Source of the DNA: Aristolochia californica
Lineage: Eukaryota; Streptophyta; Magnoliopsida; Piperales; Aristolochiaceae
Direction: 5' to 3'
Assembly: GCA_029961685.1 (NCBI GenBank)
Contig: JARWKL010000003.1
Span: 11,627,657 to 11,691,656 of the forward strand
DNA: 64,000 nucleotides
The notes under the pieces are model-generated. The model saw only the letters and a program-made list of their open reading frames with translations, was not told the origin of the DNA and ran no database searches. Shown piece after piece: positions 37,201-46,802 of this stretch. Position 1 is the stretch's first letter, and the number at the start of each line of letters is the position of its first letter. A program made the translations under genes and the position numbers.

Positions 37201-40200
37201 CTTCAAGTATGGCTATCTGGGATCCTCCCCCTTGCGACTGCATAAAGCTAAATTTTGACGGTAGTATTATTGGATGTCTTGGGTCAATTGGAACAGGTGG
37301 TGTGTTCAGAGGTCACAATGGAGACCCTATTCTTTCTTATGCTGGACTGGTGGGCATTGTCAATTCTAATACTGCTGAAGTTAGTGCTCTGTTGTTCAGC
37401 CTCCAAATCTTCAGGGATCGTCTCCATGGCAAGTTAATCATTGAAGGCGACTTGAAGACAGTTATTAGTTAGTGTTCCAAAGACAGCTTCCCCCCTTGGC
37501 GCCACTGGCCCATCACTGATAGTATTGTTGACATTGTATCTTCTAAACGTTGTAATTGGAATCTAATTCCTAGATCAGCCAACTCTTTGGCTAATAAATT
37601 GACAAAATTCGGAACTTCCTAGCAATCTCTCATTGTTTGAGAAGGCTTCCCTCCTTTGTAATATACTCTCTTGAGCTTTTGTCTTAATAAAAATCATTAT
37701 CATTTAAAAAAAAAAAATTGAGTACAGTGATGATTCCGAGTATGTCACTCTTGTGACTCATATTATCTTCAGCCATAGTAGGCAAATCAAGTAAAATAGT
37801 TCTCCAATCAAGTAATCAAAATATGACCAAGTGGAAGGCTTTAACCAACTTGGTTAATGGAGATGCTTAGCATAAACGCTAAGTATTTTTAAGGGATAAT
37901 GACTCATAAAAGGCTCAAAATCATCCTTCTTTATCGGGGAATCTTGTTCCCATATATTTATAAAAAAAAAAAAACAAATATGCACTGGTCTCGATCAAAG
38001 TATTGTGCAAACCAACAAAAACTGCCTTGATAATCTCTTCTAATCAAAGATAATCCAAGATGCATATATTTTCATAATTTCATAAGATGAAAACATGCAT
38101 AAGGACATCTCTAAACCACTTCTTACTACCGAAAACCAGTAGCATAAAATTAATAATATCATAAATAAATACTTATCTCTTGAGCTTCAATCTAGCTTCA
38201 TAAGGAGCCTTCTATGAGCAGTTTTTAATCATATCTTCATAGAGCATGATAGGGATCCTAAATTGGTAGCTTTGATACCATGTTGACATTAGGACCCCTT
38301 TAATAATACCTCAAGCAAGGGGAGAGAGAAAGAAAAAAAAGGAAAAAGAGAAGCTCTCGGGTATAGAGAGAAGAGAAGGAAAATAAAGGAGAGTAGAGAG
38401 AGAGCACTTCACACGAGAGAGAAGAAAAAAATAAGAAACTTGCTTGATATTTCCGAGTTACAATCACCCCTATTTATAGTTGAGGAGGCGATAGAGTCCA
38501 TGTACAACTAACCTTAGGACTCCTAATTACATTTTAACTAGAACTCTCTAAGATAAGCCTATTATGATAAGATTATATTATCTATTTAAGAGACTAATTT
38601 CACTCAACTACAAACACCTTCTTTAAGGACGTAAATCAAGCTAGAAAGCCAGCTCTTGGTCTTATCTTTATGGGGTCCCACATGATCTTCCAGCTCATGT
38701 AGATAAAAATACCAGCTCGTGGTATCTTTGTGGGTCCAACTTGACCTTCAAATCTTCTATTTAAGTCCAACACATGTTCCTTATCTCTTAGCTAGAGCCA
38801 CTTTGTATGAGGACTCTTGTTGACACCTCTCGACCTCATGGTGGGTCCCACCAGCTTGTGGGGCCATGGTGAGTCCCACATTGTAACATCAATCATGTAA
38901 CAACTAAGCTCTTAAGCCTGAGCTTTTAGGACAATTTCAAACACTCAATTCACAAATCAGTTTAGAGTGATCACTTTACTGACTCAACCTCATAACAACA
39001 AAAGGACCAACTACTCAGCTAATAATGCCTCATAAAAGATGTGAAATACTTCAAATGGAAGACATCAACCACATACCAGCACATTAAGTACTCTGGAATC
39101 TCGCCCGCCAAGTGAATCCAGATATTGGAACTTTTCATCCTTTAGATTGATAACAGCCAGACACCAATGAACTTCCTTATGTATAGGGACAAATATCTGC
39201 AGGGAATCACCCCATAAGTCAAGATTCCAAGACCCACTCTTTCAACCAGACAACTGAAAGGATGTAAGGGTTTAGAAGGGGCTAAATAACTTTACTTTGT
39301 CACACTCAATAAGGCCGTACCCTATCTTCCTTGGTGTTGTCCATCTTCGGACAGCTTTGTAATCGTAACCATTTCTTCCACTGATCAGCTGGTAGTACAA
39401 AATCAATAATTAGCATAAACTTTTTCAGCTTCAGATGTCTTTCATTTAAAATTGCACAAGTGTTGTCAAATAATGGATAAATCTTCCGCTTCAAAACAAA
39501 TATATATCAGCTTGGGGATATCTTCAATGTGATAATACGCCTAACATAAGCAGTGGAATACCAACCTTTTTGTAGAAAAAAGTATTGAAGAAGTGGCATT
39601 TCAAAAAAATTGTAGGATTGCTACTTTCTCGCTCTTTCAGCAATTCAAGATACAAATTTATGACCTGCAAACAAACAATGATGCCTATCAGAGTGGAAAA
39701 TTAACTGGTACATAAGATAAATGGAAACAATTAGTCCCCTATGGAGTCAGGATCAAAATGCTCCTATTTGAATTGAAAAGCAAATTTTTTTCCTAATAGG
39801 AAAAGTATTTTTTGTAATTCTCTTTTTTAATAGTTTATACAACCTAGTTCAAAAAAAAAAAAAAATTTTCTTAAATACTGAGACTGGCCAAATGATCACT
39901 CATAAGAAACCTACAGACCTGCAAGAACTGAAACTTAGATATCAAATTATGATCCTCCTGTGGCCATTGAACCCTGCAGTGGACTGGATGAAATCTCTCT
40001 TTACTATCAAGTCTTTCTTTTAGAAAGATAACCAAGCACAATGCCTCCTACTATTCTTCAAAAAGGACTCTCCATAAAGGCCTTTTCAAGAGATTTTTCT
40101 AAGATAGGGATTTCATAAATATCCCACCTTCATGTAGTGAACATTCATAACATATAGTCAATTACAGGAATACTAGGCAAAAAGAAAACAAAGAAGAATA

Positions 40201-43200
40201 GAAACAAAGATTACCTCATCATTTAACCAGGCACCTGGTCTCAAGCACTGCATTTTTTCTCTGGTAATTTCGATATTCGAGCTCTCATGTGTAACTAATA
40301 GTTCCCGACTAAAACAAGAAAATTAGAATTATATCAATATCAATACGCCACTAGTACTTTACTGTATAAACCTCATAAAATTTCTATTTCAAAACTTATC
40401 TAATTACTACAAAGAATTCTCAAAGAAGATCCTGCTTCGCATATTTTTTGACAGGATATTTATTGTACCTGTTATATCCGTCCAAAGCACAGGAAACATA
40501 ATCTTCTTCCTGTTCTGTAAGAGGAGTAAAGAGTTCTCGAGTAACATCCTGAACTTTCAACCAATGAGAAATTTCATATAAGATAACACCAAAAACAGTT
40601 AAGAAATTTTATGACAGAAAACTCCAAAGCACAGGAAACATCATCTTCTTCCTGTTCTGTAAGAGGAGTAAAGAGTTCTTGAGTAACATCCTGAACTTTC
40701 AACCAATGAGAAATTTCATATAAGATAACACCAAAAACAGTTAAGAAATTTTATGACAGAAAACTCCAAAATGTAACAGCTCATGCACAATGAATGGCAT
40801 AAAAAATCAGAATATTTGTACATTCAAAGTGAGTACTTGTTTGTAAAGACCTCTTTAGGAGGGGAAGTGTTGTTGGTAAAACTATCCTAAAGAGTACATT
40901 ACATAGAAAAGAGTCATGTATCAGGTTTAGTTACAACTATACCTTTTTTAACGTTAAATTACTAAAAAACTCTTATTTTACAACTCAAGAGTACATAGCA
41001 TATACGACATTTTTAAAGGTAAAATACACTATTTAAACTTTAAGTTTTATAATAAAATATTAGAACATAAATATAACAGATTAAGACAATTTATAAAATT
41101 AAATTACTAAAATACCCTTTATACCCATAAAAAAATTGCATAACCAATTTAAAAGCTAGATTATGGACCCACAAATTTTTAAGATTAGTGGTCCTAATTG
41201 AAAAAAAAATAAAATTAGTGGTCCTCAAGCCACACATGTAGACCATATTAGCAAGTCATTTTTTTGTAGGATTTGTCTGGTGGGTCTCACACAATATGAA
41301 TGGGCACAAGTTAAAAGAGAGATTTTTTTTTACTATATCAACCATTTTAATGAGGTATATGCATAATGTATGAAATTTGGTAATATTACATGGGTATATT
41401 TAGCAAATGAAGATTTATTTTCTCCTATTTTGAAAATGAGTAGCTTCATTTTGTAGCTTCATCAAACACGTGGTTTTCTCCTCTTTGGAACATGAGCCCT
41501 TTCACAGAGAAAACTAATTAAATACACTTTTGAACACCAGAATTAGCTCCTTGATTGAAAAACTTCTTCTAGGCTCCAAATAGCCGTGCCAAACGCAACC
41601 TTAATGTAAATCATCCAAATTGAGAGTTGGTTGGTATTCTATGTAATAAGTTCATCTTGCCACACTTCAACCCTGTGTTTGGCAGACCAGACAATTGCAT
41701 TTTCTTTATTTAACAGGTGGACGCCTGCAGTCGTAAAAAATTCTACTGCATGTCAATGTTCCAAAGGTACCTTTGTTGTATTTTCATTGTTTTCTTTAGT
41801 TTGGACAACAAGATAGGTCCATGCTAATGTGAAAAACACGAAGAGGCATTTGGCTTATGAAATATAGGGATATCCAGAATAATAAAATGCTATTTATTAA
41901 AATGTAGGAAATGGAGGTACTTCAGAAGCAGGCAAGGACCATTTGGACATGCTTTAAAGAGAAACAACATCAAGCTAGCAGTGTCCAGGCATTCATTGAT
42001 TAAGCAGAAAAACAGTGTGCAAATTATGTCGGTTGTAGGATACTATTCAAGGATGGAAACTATCTATCATGGAAACGTATTTCCTTAACAGACGTGATTT
42101 TTTTGCCTTGGAAATGCCCCATCTGAAAATTTGGTTAGTTATCATGTGTTAATCAAAACCTTACATAACAAAGAATGCCTCTTTTCCAGAATCTGTGTAA
42201 ACATCGAGGACGGCTGCTCATATACAGCCCGTGAAATCCTCATTAAAAATGTGATTTTATTGAAAGACAGAGCATAGTCAGATTCTAACCAAGCGGGTGC
42301 CATCAAAATATAATAGGAGAATAAGCAACACTAAGAAACACATAACCATGGGCAAAGCTGAGGGGAAGTAGGAAACAGTTACCTCTTTGGCTTCTTCCAC
42401 CGGACGCTTGGAAAATAACTTGAATGCAGACAACTTTTTCTCGTTCAGTCTGAGTTCAAAATCTATGTCGTTCAATCTAGTATTTCGAACCCTTGAATTC
42501 TCAAGCAATGTTTTGTACACTGGTGTGCTGTTTACAGTCTCCCCACTGTTAAAAGATGGATACTGTACCAGTTGCGCCTTAGCATCCTTCCTGGGAGTCA
42601 ATATTGTCAAATCTGATGCAGAAGGGGATTGAGGCTGGGAAGGAGAACAGACTAATTTTGAAGACTGCCCCACTTCATGCGACCTTTCAGAGACAACCGA
42701 ATGATCTTCCTGACTATGAACTAATTTTTTATAGGCATCCACACTTAATGCTTCACAAGTTATATCCTCCGTGGACTTACCATCCACATTCACCACCGTC
42801 TCACGCTTGCGAAACCAAGGGATTGTACGCAAAGCATTCCATTTAGCTTGTTTATATTGTGTCAGAACATTACCCATCTCATCAACTCCCTTACTTCCGA
42901 GAACTTGGCTTGCCTCTAGCTGAGATTTCCTTTCCAAATTCAAAGAGCGGGAAAATTTTGAATTTCTCTGAGGAGCATGGACAGGCCGAGGCAATGGTGA
43001 AGGGGCAGGGAAGCTTTGAGACTTAATAATCGAAATTCCGGAAGTATGAGAAACTGTTGGCTGGTCCTGGGCAGATGGCATCGAAGTAGTTCGAGCTCTC
43101 TTTGCAGGCGGAAGATTGATGGTGTAATCTGAATCAGAAGATAACGGTGGAGGCAGAGAACAGCTTAAGGTGAAAACATCGGTGAATGTCTTTCGACTTT

Positions 43201-43216
43201 CCGTTAGGGCACCCAT
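19263..43216 (-). CDS. ESD4: ESD4-like SUMO protease (ULP1 type, C48 family)
   Basis: ULP1-type cysteine proteases mature SUMO and remove it from substrates. Arabidopsis ESD4 acts at the nuclear envelope and delays flowering. Coding exons in gene order: 43216-42383, 40548-40469, 40308-40215, 39664-39566, 39388-39296, 39196-39077, 21720-21617, 19676-19604, 19325-19263. All phases agree: 1,560 nt, 519 residues plus stop, close to the roughly 490 of ESD4. The N-terminal 278 residues are Ser/Pro-rich and start MGAL as in ESD4 relatives. The protease domain shows LRPGAWLNDE, HFFNTFFYKK, RRWTTPRKIGYGL, catalytic His in KEVHWCL, Asp in YLDSLGG, Gln in LPEQQNG and Cys in WDCGMFM. Intron 6 (21721-39076) holds a nested copia/L1 block; intron 7 is also large (1.9 kb). 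The frame is intact. Paralogues such as ELS1 cannot be excluded. Confidence 0.93.
20160..20820. repeat. Low-complexity block in ESD4-like intron 7, with G run and GAA microsatellite
   Basis: Holds 17 G in a row (20366-20382), C/G-rich patches and a GAA microsatellite (about 20690-20711). Open frames here are low-complexity and match no protein. The G run belongs with the other C/G homopolymers noted in the window. Confidence 0.7.
20995..21185. repeat. Degenerate GAGCTTGGCTC-type repeat in intron 7
   Basis: Repeated, partly palindromic words such as CTTGAGCTTGGCTCAA and CTCGAGGTTAAACCGAG. Such sequence is common in short non-autonomous DNA elements of plants. I could not define its ends or family. 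Confidence 0.4.
21721..22983. other. ESD4-like intron 6, left part
   Basis: Intron sequence between exon 7 and the copia element. No exon, RNA gene or clear repeat seen. The TCAAT target duplication follows at 22984-22988. Confidence 0.6.
22989..23573 (-). repeat. 3' LTR of the copia element (585 bp)
   Basis: Plus-strand ends are TGTTGAATTTAGG and ACTATAACA. It pairs with 38281-38888, and the element-strand TATA is CTATAAATAGGGG. Confidence 0.93.
23574..23587 (-). other. Polypurine tract of the copia element
   Basis: The minus strand reads AACTTGAGGGGGAG directly before the 3' LTR start TGTTATAG, a typical copia plus-strand primer tract. Confidence 0.85.
23683..24976 (-). pseudogene. Copia pol, reverse transcriptase 3' part and RNase H (broken)
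   Basis: The minus strand carries the copia RNase H (ELLWIRSLLTELGF, LNCDNQAAIHI, HERTKHIEIDCHFIRE) and end-of-RT motifs (LVARLIYLCITRPDILYAV near 24200), with GCKWVFTVKHNPDGS at the start of the RT near 24890. Several stops and frameshifts separate the pieces. The frame would continue at 29139 and above but is cut by L1 copy 2. Confidence 0.9.
24985..29130 (+). mobile_element. L1-like LINE, copy 2, 5'-truncated
   Basis: Begins within the first codons of ORF2 (VRGIGS), so ORF1 and the leader are missing, as is usual when target-primed reverse transcription stops early. The 3' end is an A-rich tail. The 8-bp target duplication ATAAAGGG (24977-24984, 29131-29138) joins the copia reverse transcriptase reading cleanly when one copy is removed (LYENQTWALVPL). 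Same family as copies 1 and 3, opposite strand to the host copia. Confidence 0.93.
24987..29069 (+). pseudogene. LINE copy 2 ORF2, best-preserved RT of the three
   Basis: Frameshifted and stop-containing ORF2, but the reverse transcriptase core is open for about 250 codons (26396-27154) with LKLDFKKAFDRVNWKFL, GIRPGDPLSPLFF and the catalytic LQFADDT. The endonuclease shows GDFNVT (near 25380) and LDRFLASNDWL. RNase H (28617-29069) is open with LNFDGSAIGC, TAEVSALLFGLQIF, IEGDSKTVISWCS and a C-terminus at 29069. The zf-RVT cluster is frameshifted near 28230. It shows the consensus residues lost in copy 1. Confidence 0.9.
29139..31714 (-). pseudogene. Copia gag, protease, integrase and RT start (broken)
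   Basis: Reading the minus strand from 31714 down: gag (LARF-type core, here MARFRGFLQEWKLAQPTST) with a glycine/arginine-rich stretch and zinc-knuckle-like CNHCKGYGHT and CSICGRLGHSR; a protease region near 30.7 kb too degraded for a firm active site; an integrase core (YFITFIDAFTRTTWLFLFKK) and its C-terminal part (VPYFYWPHAVLTACFLINWL, FGCQCFVHISSP); and the variable region leading into the RT (AMDEEMQAL near 29150). Stops and frameshifts are frequent. The first gag codons lie beyond L1 copy 3, at 37776-37723. Confidence 0.88.
31836..33873 (+). pseudogene. LINE copy 3 ORF1 remnant
   Basis: Degraded ORF1 in several frames. Recognisable against copy 1: SRRKKRNNLFRFSYGKS near 32110, GFIIALDPLTKHWHRLDEAR near 33020, and a proline-rich linker near 33350. 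As in copy 1, the ORF1 stop TGA (33871-33873) overlaps the ORF2 ATG (33870-33872) as ATGA. Confidence 0.65.
33870..37661 (+). pseudogene. LINE copy 3 ORF2 remnant
   Basis: Endonuclease, RT, zf-RVT and RNase H are all present in broken form. Motifs: APGPDGFNGEFYRRCWPF near 34940, the RT catalytic LQFADDT near 35620, YLGLPLF near 35815, CPLCGECKETVQHVLLHS near 36815 (the last cysteine of the cluster is replaced by Ser), LNFDGS near 37250, TAEVSALLF near 37370, and IEGDLKTVIS followed by a stop near 37470. A 19-C run and deletion remove the end of the endonuclease region. Confidence 0.88.
34324..34342. repeat. Homopolymer C run (19 nt) at a deletion in LINE copy 3
   Basis: Nineteen C directly join sequence that is several hundred bases apart in copy 2. 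Confidence 0.9.
37723..37776 (-). pseudogene. Start of copia gag, separated by L1 copy 3
   Basis: Minus-strand ATG at 37776 with MAEDNMSHKSDILG. The related copia at 61478 starts MAEENMSNKSDIL, which supports this as the gag start. It continues at 31714 beyond the L1. Confidence 0.85.
37777..38268 (-). other. Copia 5' leader
   Basis: Untranslated leader between primer site and gag ATG. The copia fragment at 61126-61477 has similar leader sequence (for example GGGAACAAGATTCCC), so the two belong to one family. Confidence 0.75.
38269..38280 (-). promoter_or_regulatory. Primer binding site of the copia element
   Basis: The minus strand reads TGGTATCAAAGC immediately inside the 5' LTR, one mismatch from the initiator tRNA-Met complement. 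Confidence 0.88.
38281..38888 (-). repeat. 5' LTR of the copia element (608 bp)
   Basis: Plus-strand ends are TGTTGACATTAGG and CATTGTAACA. It pairs with the left LTR apart from scattered substitutions and a small indel near 38705-38740, and is followed by the second TCAAT. Confidence 0.93.
40482..40765. repeat. 142-bp tandem duplication covering part of ESD4-like exon 2
   Basis: Units 40482-40623 and 40624-40765 differ at only two positions. The left unit contains most of the functional exon 2 (40469-40548) and its acceptor. The right unit repeats the acceptor and exon up to the duplication edge but lacks the last 13 exon bases and the donor, so it is a truncated pseudo-exon lying upstream in transcription. 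Confidence 0.95.
40766..42382. other. ESD4-like intron 1, remainder
   Basis: AT-rich intron with no recognisable gene or element. The stretch 40860-41480 is especially AT-rich, but I could not define ends. Confidence 0.55.
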
Positions 43217-43850
43217 TCTACGTCACTGAGAAACCTTCAAAAGCGATTATCTTATGAATCCTACGAACTCTTCCCATCTAGCAGCTAACATAACATAAGT
43301 CCAGAAGTGAAAAAAAAAAGAATTCCATGAAAAAAGAGAACCCCTCGCTTTAATTTACCAAAAAAGGTCAAACCCTAACGGTCAGTAACCTTAAAACTGA
43401 CGATAACTGACATTCAAAGTCCAGTCAAGAAGCCCAACCCCAAATACGACTCCAAATATACCCACAAAACTAATTACTTGAGAGAAAATTATAGATCCAA
43501 GAAATAACGACAAGCTATTCCAATTTCAAACTTGTCACGAAATTTAGAGCGCACATCCCGCTACAAAGGCCAAACCCTAATTCAAGAGGGTGAAACGACA
43601 GTCGGCTTGCACAATTCTACGACACAAAACAAGGAAAGATGAAGGACAACTTACTACATCCGATAAACGAGCGCCAAAACCCAAGAACGCGAAAGTTTGC
43701 AGGACGATCCGCCAGGATCAGTGACCCGAAGAAAAAGGAGGGACGGATTTGAACTCAGAAAGTTGAACGAGCACCTAAGGTCACCAGAACGTGGGCCGTC
43801 GGAACTTGGAAGGAAGTTTCTTTTGGTGGGCCAATAGAGTGCCAAAATGA
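43217..43850 (-). promoter_or_regulatory. ESD4-like 5' untranslated region and likely 5'-UTR intron
   Basis: On the minus strand an untranslated exon appears to end at 43655 with donor GTAAGTTG, and an acceptor TTTCTCAG lies at about 43226, ten bases before the ATG at 43216. This gives a 5'-UTR intron of about 430 bp. No clear TATA box was seen; the transcription start is probably near 43800. Confidence 0.55.
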
Positions 43851-43969
43851 TTTGTCTTTAGCCGTCCCTAATTCAAGAGCCGACATGCCCATACCACGTT
43901 TTTTTTTTTTTTTGTTCAACTGAGCTGTCGCTTAAAATCAGAGTTCTGCAGCGTCTTCGGCTTAAAATA

Positions 43970-44660
43970 AAATTCAAAAACATAAAAATAACGAAAAAGA
44001 TTAAAAAATATCTTTCTTATGATATGTACTAAATTATTTATAATTATTTAAATATTTTAATGATTTATAGGCATAAATCTAAGTAGGTTGTGGGTCTAAG
44101 TAAATATTTGGAAGGAGAAAAATACAAATATAAAGCTTAATTATGTAAAACTCATGGTTTTTGGAATTGAGATATGTATCCAACTTGGCATCCAATAATC
44201 CCAAATCCTGACTTAGCTCCCAACAATCCCAAGTCTTTAATGCCTCTAATGATCCCCAAATCCTGACTCACCTAATCCTTTACCCAACTCGATCGTATAA
44301 CCTTCTACAAGGAGACTCAAATATAATTAAAATTCAAATAATTATAAAAAACCAAAAAAATACCTTCATTATGATATAATATGTTATGTATAATTAGTTA
44401 AATACCGTAATAATCTTCTTATATAAACTTAGTGGGTTGTAGTTTAAGTAATTGTTTGATAGTAGAAAATGGAATATAAATATAAAACATAATAGTAATA
44501 GAATTATAGTTTTTGGAATTGGAATCAATACCCAAGTCGGCCTCCAATGATCTTGAGTCCCACGGCATAAACTTAGCTAAATGTTACGCATATATAATAT
44601 AGTAACAAATATATAATATGTTATGCATAATTAGCTAAATATAATAATAATTTTCAGGGC
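43970..44660. repeat. Diverged tandem repeat, period about 353 bp
   Basis: The block ending GTTTTTGGAATTG recurs (44158 and 44511) with similar upstream sequence (TATGATAT, AATATTTTAATGATTTATA versus AATACCGTAATAATCTTCT) and downstream sequence (ATCCAATAATCCC versus CTCCAATGATCTTG). A third partial copy starts near 44585. Confidence 0.65.
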
Positions 44661-45127
44661 ATTAAATTCAGTGTGTTCATTGAACACATTGTTCATTGTG
44701 CTACCGAGTCTAAGCCCTTGTTTAGCAAAAGAGAAAGAAAAACAAATATAAAATCATCAATACAAGAATGACAAATATAAAGAAATTTGTCACATAAGAC
44801 TTGAATTTAATTATACATTAGAATGCCAAATTATCCTTTCAAAATTTTTGTCACTCAAAACTAAACGAATCATTTTTATAAGCTAAAAGAATGATGAATT
44901 CCGATGAATGTCAAAATTTGTTGGGCATCTAGATGTATAATTTGTAAGACCCTGAAATATGGCACGATATAACTCACCTTCCTATTGTGATGATTGAAGT
45001 TGATTAAAAGATTGTGATGATGATGAACTCGGTCATTTTCAAATGAATAATTTTTCTTCGGATTATAATTTTCCATTCGATAAGGTGGATCAAATTGACC
45101 ATAATATGTAGGCACTATGTACATGTG

Positions 45128-46802
45128 CGTTAACTACAGGTTGACTTTCTTATTGATTTTTATGATAACAACACTTTATAAAACTGACAATGTTCAACGT
45201 ATTTCAAATATTTTACCTTCGAAAGACAATGCATCTCAAGATCTACAACTTCAAAATGAATAAGCCTAAACAAGACCTCAAACAACATTGAAGGATATCT
45301 CTTAAAGAAACACTCATGAAAGAAGAGACATCATGAAGATTAGAGTTTAGGAGTCATTGATATATATCTAAACTCAGTCAAAAGTGTAAGAGAGTTTATC
45401 TAATTCCTTTCTTTAAAGTCCAACGGTATACATGGAGTTTTAGGACATATATTGCATATACATATAGTTAGAAACATCATACACATCTTCTAAAACATGT
45501 TAGAGCACTTAGATTCAATCATTCCCGTGTTTTAAAAGTTAAATTAGTTGAACTAGCACTGAAATGATTGATCAGCCTCTACCATTGATTGATCATCCAG
45601 AAATGTGCAAGCCAAGATTATAAAGCATAATCAATTAACCATACTCGATTGATTGATCATCCAAAACATGGCTATTTCATGCTATAAAACATGATTGATC
45701 ATCTCATTTGGGTTGATTGATCAATATTGTCAAGACAAGCAAAAGTTACATGGAATAATTGGTCATCCCACATGATTGATTGATCAATATTGTCAAGACA
45801 AGCAAAAGTTACATGGAATAATTGGTCATCCCACATGATTGATTGATCAGATCAAATCTTACCAATTAGGAAGATAAAATATGATCGATCATAGGAAGTT
45901 CACTAATTGATCATACTTACAATGCACAACTATTTTATTGATTGATCATCCCTTGGTAATGATCAATCAACTTAACTTTTCTAGACCAACGATAACTTAT
46001 TGATCAATTAATCCATCAATAAATAAGTCAAATCCTAACAGAAAAAGAGTTTTTATGATCGAGTGATATCAATCAACTTACTGATTTTTGCAAACATGCA
46101 AAAAACGACTAGTGGACTTGGAGAAGTTATAAATACCCCCCACCAAACAACACATAGAGAAGTTAATGATAATTTATTAGCAAATCCATAAGCTTTCATT
46201 CTCAAAGACTTGCAATTTGTTCTCTAAAGTGTTTTGGACTAAAAGAGAGTTACACACTTGCATAATCTTCACTCTTTCTTTCCATCTATCCTTGCATTTT
46301 ATACTAGACAAGTTCCTATATAATCTACATTATGTTGAAAAAGAAGCGGATACTTGGATTTCTCAAGGAGAAGGTACTCTCCAAGTGTTGGGTGTAAGTT
46401 TTCCCTTTCTTTATTTTTATTTAAGAAAAAATCATCTAGAACCTATTTAATCTAGATATAAAGACCTAGCTAGAGCTAGAATCTAGTCAATCTTTTAGGG
46501 AGATTGAATTTGTAAAAAGTGTGTATGGAACTACACGTGGCTTAAAGAGAGCCACAATCTCTTTGTGTGACTCTAGTTATTAGAGTTTTTAAATAGTGGC
46601 ATTTCCCAAGCTAGGGTTCTTGGCAATAAATACTAATAGGGGAACATCAATAACAAAAATTCTTTTGTCTCATATGGGGTGTGAATGCTTATTTTACTTT
46701 GAAATTACTATATTGCATGATTGTTTTATTAAATGTCTTACTTAAATTTGTAACTTAAAATTCTCAATTCAACCTCCTTTTGAAAAGCCACCTGGGCCAA
46801 CA
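45128..46802 (+). mobile_element. Solo LTR, SIRE/Maximus-like Ty1/copia
   Basis: About 1.68 kb flanked by the exact 5-bp duplication ATGTG (45123-45127, 46803-46807). It ends CCTGGGCCAACA and near its start reads GGTTGACTTTCTTATTG, both typical of SIRE-type LTRs. It has a TATA-like GTTATAAATACCCC near 46125 and iterated ATTGATTGATCA words at 45560-46080. No internal region adjoins it, so it arose by LTR-LTR recombination. It interrupts the hAT pseudogene, whose frame reads through (GGLHMYIVPTYYG) when the LTR and one duplication are removed. Its first bases (CG instead of TG) are mutated. Confidence 0.82.
45721..45846. repeat. 63-bp exact tandem duplication inside the solo LTR
   Basis: Units 45721-45783 and 45784-45846 are identical and each ends in ATGATTGATTGA. 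They lie in a region rich in TGATTGATCA words. Confidence 0.93.

Larger units (their letters stand above)
31720..37717 (+). mobile_element. L1-like LINE, copy 3, near full length with internal deletion
   Basis: Same family as copy 1, with leader, ORF1, ORF2 and a poly(A) ending at 37717. Inserted in the start of the copia gag: removing it joins the minus-strand gag ATG region (37776-37723) to the gag continuing at 31714. The target duplication is at least TTGAG (31715-31719, 37718-37722); its upstream bases merge with the A tail. ORF2 lacks several hundred bases relative to copy 2 at a 19-C run (34324-34342). Many stops. Confidence 0.9.
22989..38888 (-). mobile_element. Ty1/copia LTR retrotransposon with two nested L1 insertions
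   Basis: LTRs at 22989-23573 and 38281-38888 face the minus strand and are flanked by an exact 5-bp duplication TCAAT (22984-22988, 38889-38893). The primer binding site lies inside the right LTR and a polypurine tract inside the left one. On the minus strand the order is gag, protease, integrase, reverse transcriptase, RNase H, which is the copia order. Two L1 copies in the opposite orientation split gag (31720-37717) and the reverse transcriptase (24985-29130). Without them the element would be about 5.8 kb. The LTRs differ by several percent by eye and the genes are broken. It lies in intron 6 of the ESD4-like gene, in the same orientation as the gene. Confidence 0.94.

Noticed and set aside
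36435..37472. 345-codon frame with zf-RVT and RNase H as a stand-alone gene
   Set aside because: It begins inside ORF2 homology and ends at a premature stop within RNase H, so it is a fragment of the same L1.
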